47,475 nt of DNA from Herbaspirillum sp. (GTDB lineage: Bacteria > Pseudomonadota > Gammaproteobacteria > Burkholderiales > Burkholderiaceae_D), in the NCBI GenBank assembly GCA_028291765.1, contig JAQGNR010000206.1, positions 1 to 47,475 of the forward strand. Direction: 5' to 3'. Position numbers and translations under genes: made by a program. This document shows positions 45,097 to 47,475 of this stretch, one piece after another. Below the pieces are notes generated by a model. The model was not told where the DNA came from. It was given only the letters and a program-made list of their open reading frames with translations, and ran no database searches. Every line of letters begins with the position of its first letter. Positions within the stretch are counted from its first letter, which is position 1.

Positions 45097-45993
45097 TCAA
45101 TCTTTCAGTTTTTCGCCAGTCAAACGTTCCAGCGCTTCCCGGTATTTCGCACCGGTTTTTTCAATCACATCGGCCGGCAGCTTCGGCGCCGGCGCGGTCT
45201 TTTTCCATTCAGTGATGGTTTCCAGATAATCGCGCACAAACTGCTTATCGAAAGACGGCGGCGAAATACCGACACGATAGCTGTCGGCCGGCCAGAAGCG
45301 CGACGAATCCGCCGTCAGCGCTTCATCCATCAGATGCAGCACGCCGTTGTCGTCAAGCCCGAATTCAAATTTGGTATCCGCGATAATTATGCCGCGCGTC
45401 GCAGCATAATCGGCGGCAGCATTGTACAACGCGATACTGATGGCGCGCATCTTGCCCGCCAACTCGGCGCCGATACGCTGCTCCATCTCGGCAAAACTGA
45501 TATTTTCATCATGCTCGCCCAGATCAGCCTTGGCCGCCGGCGTAAAAATCGGCTCGGCCAGTTTGGCCGCCTGCTGCAATCCGGCCGGCAAGGCGATGCC
45601 GCAGATCGCGCCGGTATCCTGATAATCCTTCCATCCCGATCCAATCAGATAACCGCGCACCACGGCCTCGACCAGAATCGGCTTGAGCCGCTTGGCAACC
45701 ACAGCGCGGCCGCGCACTTGCTCGACTTCATCGGGCGCAACCACCGCTTCCGGCGCAATACCGGTCAAATGATTCGGCACCAGCGCAGCCAGTTTTTCCA
45801 TCCAGAAATCCGACATCTGATTCAAGACCTTGCCCTTGCCCGGAATCGGCTCGTTCATCACCACATCGAATGCGGACAGACGATCGGTGGTGACGATCAG
45901 GAGTTTGTCATCGCCGACGGCATAGTTATCGCGCACCTTGCCGCTGCCGAGCAAAGTAAGGGATTTGATGGAGGATTGATACAGACTGGTCAT
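45097..45993 (-). CDS. purC: SAICAR synthetase PurC
   Basis: PurC joins CAIR and aspartate to SAICAR. The 298-residue protein begins [26 protein letters not shown] and has [68 protein letters not shown] and QFVRDYLE, as in the longer, yeast-like PurC proteins. The ATG at 45993 gives the normal start; the 19-codon extension is rejected. It heads purC-purE-purK-tsaC after a candidate promoter at 46026-46054. Confidence 0.96.
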   Translation of the reverse strand: MTSLYQSSIKSLTLLGSGKVRDNYAVGDDKLLIVTTDRLSAFDVVMNEPIPGKGKVLNQMSDFWMEKLAALVPNHLTGIAPEAVVAPDEVEQVRGRAVVAKRLKPILVEAVVRGYLIGSGWKDYQDTGAICGIALPAGLQQAAKLAEPIFTPAAKADLGEHDENISFAEMEQRIGAELAGKMRAISIALYNAAADYAATRGIIIADTKFEFGLDDNGVLHLMDEALTADSSRFWPADSYRVGISPPSFDKQFVRDYLETITEWKKTAPAPKLPADVIEKTGAKYREALERLTGEKLKD

Positions 45994-46025
45994 AGGGGGT
46001 CTCAACGCTAATAAGTGAAAAACAA

Positions 46026-46054
46026 ATAAAAAAGTGTGCGGCAATACCATTCAA
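46026..46054 (-). promoter_or_regulatory. Candidate promoter for purC-purE-purK
   Basis: On the minus strand TTGAAT (46054-46049) and TTTTAT (46031-46026) are 17 bases apart, just downstream of the REP-like cluster. Moderate match. Confidence 0.35.
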
Positions 46055-46075
46055 ACAAGAAAATTTAAGTTTGCG

Positions 46076-46211
46076 GTGATCCTTCGATACGGCCTGCGGC
46101 CTACTCAGGACGAACGGGTTTTTCCTAAATTTTCACAAAACCCCGTTCGTCCTGAGTAGGCCGAAGGCCGTGGGTTTCCGACAGCCCTGAGCCTGTCGAA
46201 GGGAGGATCAC
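46076..46211. repeat. REP-like cluster of inverted units between fba and purC
   Basis: GTGATCCTTCGATACGGCC at the left begins one unit, whose ACTCAGGACGAACGGG end (46102-46117) is repeated in inverse as CCCGTTCGTCCTGAGT (46142-46157) in the next unit. A third motif, ACAGCCCTGAGCCTGTCGAAG, leads to GGATCACC at the right, so the cluster's outer ends also pair (GTGATCC/GGATCAC). The two inner arms can form a long hairpin. Related to 25571-25636. Confidence 0.85.
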
Positions 46212-46246
46212 CTCTATCTCAAATTTACTTAACTGAATAACGCAAG

Positions 46247-46283
46247 CGACGCCGCGCTGCCGTTAAAGGCGAGCGCGGCGTCG
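46247..46283 (-). terminator. Hairpin after fba
   Basis: CGACGCCGCGCT (46247-46258) and AGCGCGGCGTCG (46272-46283) pair perfectly over 12 bases, starting 18 bases after the fba stop. The downstream minus-strand sequence is only weakly T-rich, so it may terminate or stabilise the fba mRNA end. Confidence 0.6.
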
Positions 46284-46300
46284 ATAGTCAGGAACGCAGC

Positions 46301-47365
46301 TTACTGAACGATTTGCGACAATTCGCCCTTTTTGTATTTCTCGGCGATTTTTTCCAGCGGCACCGGCTTGATCTTGCTGCCTTGCCCTTCGCAACCGAAC
46401 GACAGATAACGCGCCTTGCAAACCAACTTGGCTGCTTCACGCGCCGGCTTCAGATAATCGCGCGGATCGAATTTGCTGGGATTTTCAAACAGATAACGGC
46501 GGATTGCCCCGGTCATCGCCAGACGGATATCGGTATCGATATTGATCTTGCGCACGCCATGCTTGATGCCTTCCTGGATTTCTTCCACCGGCACGCCGTA
46601 GGTTTCCTTCATGTCGCCGCCGAATTCACGGATTTCCGCCAGCAATTCCTGCGGTACCGACGACGAACCGTGCATCACCAGATGGGTATTCGGAATGCGC
46701 GCATGAATTTCCTTGATGCGTTGGATCGCCAGGATATCGCCGGTCGGTTTGCGCGAAAATTTATAAGCGCCGTGCGAAGTACCGATCGCAATGGCCAAGG
46801 CATCGCACTGTGTGCGCTGTACAAAATCGGCCGCTTGCGCCACGTCGGTCAGCAATTGTTCGCGCGTCATGGTGCCATCGGCGCCGTGACCGTCTTCCTT
46901 GTCGCCTTTCATGGTTTCCAGCGAACCCAGCACACCCAGCTCGGCTTCTACCGTGACGCCGATCACATGCGAGAATTCGACTACTTTGCGCGACACTTCA
47001 AGGTTGTATTCATAGCTGGCGACCGACTTGCCGTCTTCCTCCAGCGAGCCGTCCATCATCACCGAAGTAAAGCCGGATTTGATCGCCGCCATGCAGACCG
47101 CAGGCGATTGGCCATGATCCTGGTGCATGACGACCGGGATATGCGGATACGCTTCCACAGCGGCTTCGATCAGATGGCGCAAAAATGCTTCACCGGCAAA
47201 TTTGCGGGCGCCTGCCGAAGCCTGCATGATCACCGGCGCGCCGACTTCATCGGCAGCCTGCATGATTGCAGTAACTTGTTCCAGATTGTTGACGTTGAAC
47301 GCTGGCAGGCCGTAGCCGTTTTCGGCGGCATGGTCCAGCAATTGACGCATGGATACGAGAGGCAT
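46301..47365 (-). CDS. fba: Fructose-bisphosphate aldolase, class II (Calvin-cycle subtype)
   Basis: The zinc enzyme interconverts fructose-1,6-bisphosphate with DHAP and glyceraldehyde-3-phosphate. The 354-residue protein begins [27 protein letters not shown]. The zinc and active-site motifs are [11 protein letters not shown] (with the metal His and catalytic Asp, about 77-87), [11 protein letters not shown] and [30 protein letters not shown] follows. It is the longer form seen in betaproteobacteria and in Calvin-cycle operons (cbbA-like), though here its neighbours, pyk and purC, are those of the housekeeping gene. GGAGAATTACC is a good ribosome site. Confidence 0.95.
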   Translation of the reverse strand: MPLVSMRQLLDHAAENGYGLPAFNVNNLEQVTAIMQAADEVGAPVIMQASAGARKFAGEAFLRHLIEAAVEAYPHIPVVMHQDHGQSPAVCMAAIKSGFTSVMMDGSLEEDGKSVASYEYNLEVSRKVVEFSHVIGVTVEAELGVLGSLETMKGDKEDGHGADGTMTREQLLTDVAQAADFVQRTQCDALAIAIGTSHGAYKFSRKPTGDILAIQRIKEIHARIPNTHLVMHGSSSVPQELLAEIREFGGDMKETYGVPVEEIQEGIKHGVRKINIDTDIRLAMTGAIRRYLFENPSKFDPRDYLKPAREAAKLVCKARYLSFGCEGQGSKIKPVPLEKIAEKYKKGELSQIVQ

Positions 47366-47427
47366 GGTAATTCTCCAAAGAACAAAAATCAGTAATCAAA
47401 AGCAAAAGCAAACGCAAAACGTCAACA

Positions 47428-47475
47428 TCAGTACCCGCCGATCTTCATGATTTTCATCGCATTGGTGCCGCCGAC
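47428..47475 (-). CDS. pyk: Pyruvate kinase, C-terminal fragment
   Basis: Only the final 16 codons are visible: VGGTNAMKIMKIGGY before TGA (the first codon is at the window edge). A 'GGTNxMKI' ending is typical of pyruvate kinase. The position upstream of fba is the known Burkholderiales order. The 62-base gap to fba is A-rich with AAAAGC-like repeats and shows no clear terminator. Confidence 0.75.
   Translation of the reverse strand, partial: VGGTNAMKIMKIGGY

Overview
The window is chromosomal DNA from a betaproteobacterium of the order Burkholderiales, most likely the family Oxalobacteraceae (Herminiimonas/Janthinobacterium-like). This is inferred from protein sequences and gene order: glyQ-glyS-gmhB-plsC, the lptD-surA-pdxA-ksgA block, and pyk-fba-purC-purE-purK-tsaC. 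No organism could be confirmed by search. G+C is moderate and even, and almost every gene is a recognisable housekeeping gene. I saw no rRNA, tRNA, CRISPR array, prophage or intact transposase.

Layout. 1-2.4 kb: the tail of an IclR-type regulator, a degraded palindromic repeat, a small secreted protein of unknown function, and a gamma-glutamyltransferase-family gene. 2.4-8.4 kb: miaB-phoH-ybeY-corC-lnt (tRNA modification, ribosome/RNA quality control, lipoprotein maturation). 8.5-14.6 kb: glyQ-glyS-gmhB-plsC-ygjP-like-gloA. 14.7-20.4 kb, minus strand: lptD-surA-pdxA-ksgA (outer-membrane assembly, vitamin B6, 16S rRNA methylation). 20.5-25.6 kb: amgK-murU (peptidoglycan recycling), pepP, a ubiquinone hydroxylase and upp. 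25.6-29.9 kb, minus strand: rsuA, then a proton-translocating transhydrogenase operon with panD lying between pntAA and pntAB. 30.1-34.2 kb: mnmA, then a Fur-type iron cluster, hemP-(unknown)-bfd-tonB-exbB-exbD, followed by bacterioferritin. 35-39.8 kb: a GST, purB, cytochrome b561, two YceI proteins and pdxH. 40-42 kb: msrA, a flavin reductase and an OmpW porin. 42.2-47.5 kb, minus strand: pyk (end), fba, purC, purE, purK, tsaC.

The themes that tie genes together are envelope biogenesis (lnt, gmhB, plsC, lptD, surA, amgK-murU), iron/heme handling (hemP to bfr), purine synthesis (purB, purC, purE, purK) and vitamin B6 (pdxA, pdxH).

The least ordinary signals are non-coding. A 178-bp MITE-like palindrome with about 61-bp inverted arms fits exactly between the stop codons of pdxH and msrA, and a rearranged second copy lies near the left edge. 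There is a 58-bp perfect palindrome between bfr and the GST, REP-like repeats near upp/rsuA and purC/fba, three-copy short tandem repeats just before the starts of miaB and phoH, and an 11-bp repeat array at the gloA/ksgA junction. At protein level, panD inside the pnt operon, a bacterioferritin with Thr where a ferroxidase Glu is expected, and an uncharacterised protein inside the iron operon deserve a second look. I did not find a clearly new multi-gene system.
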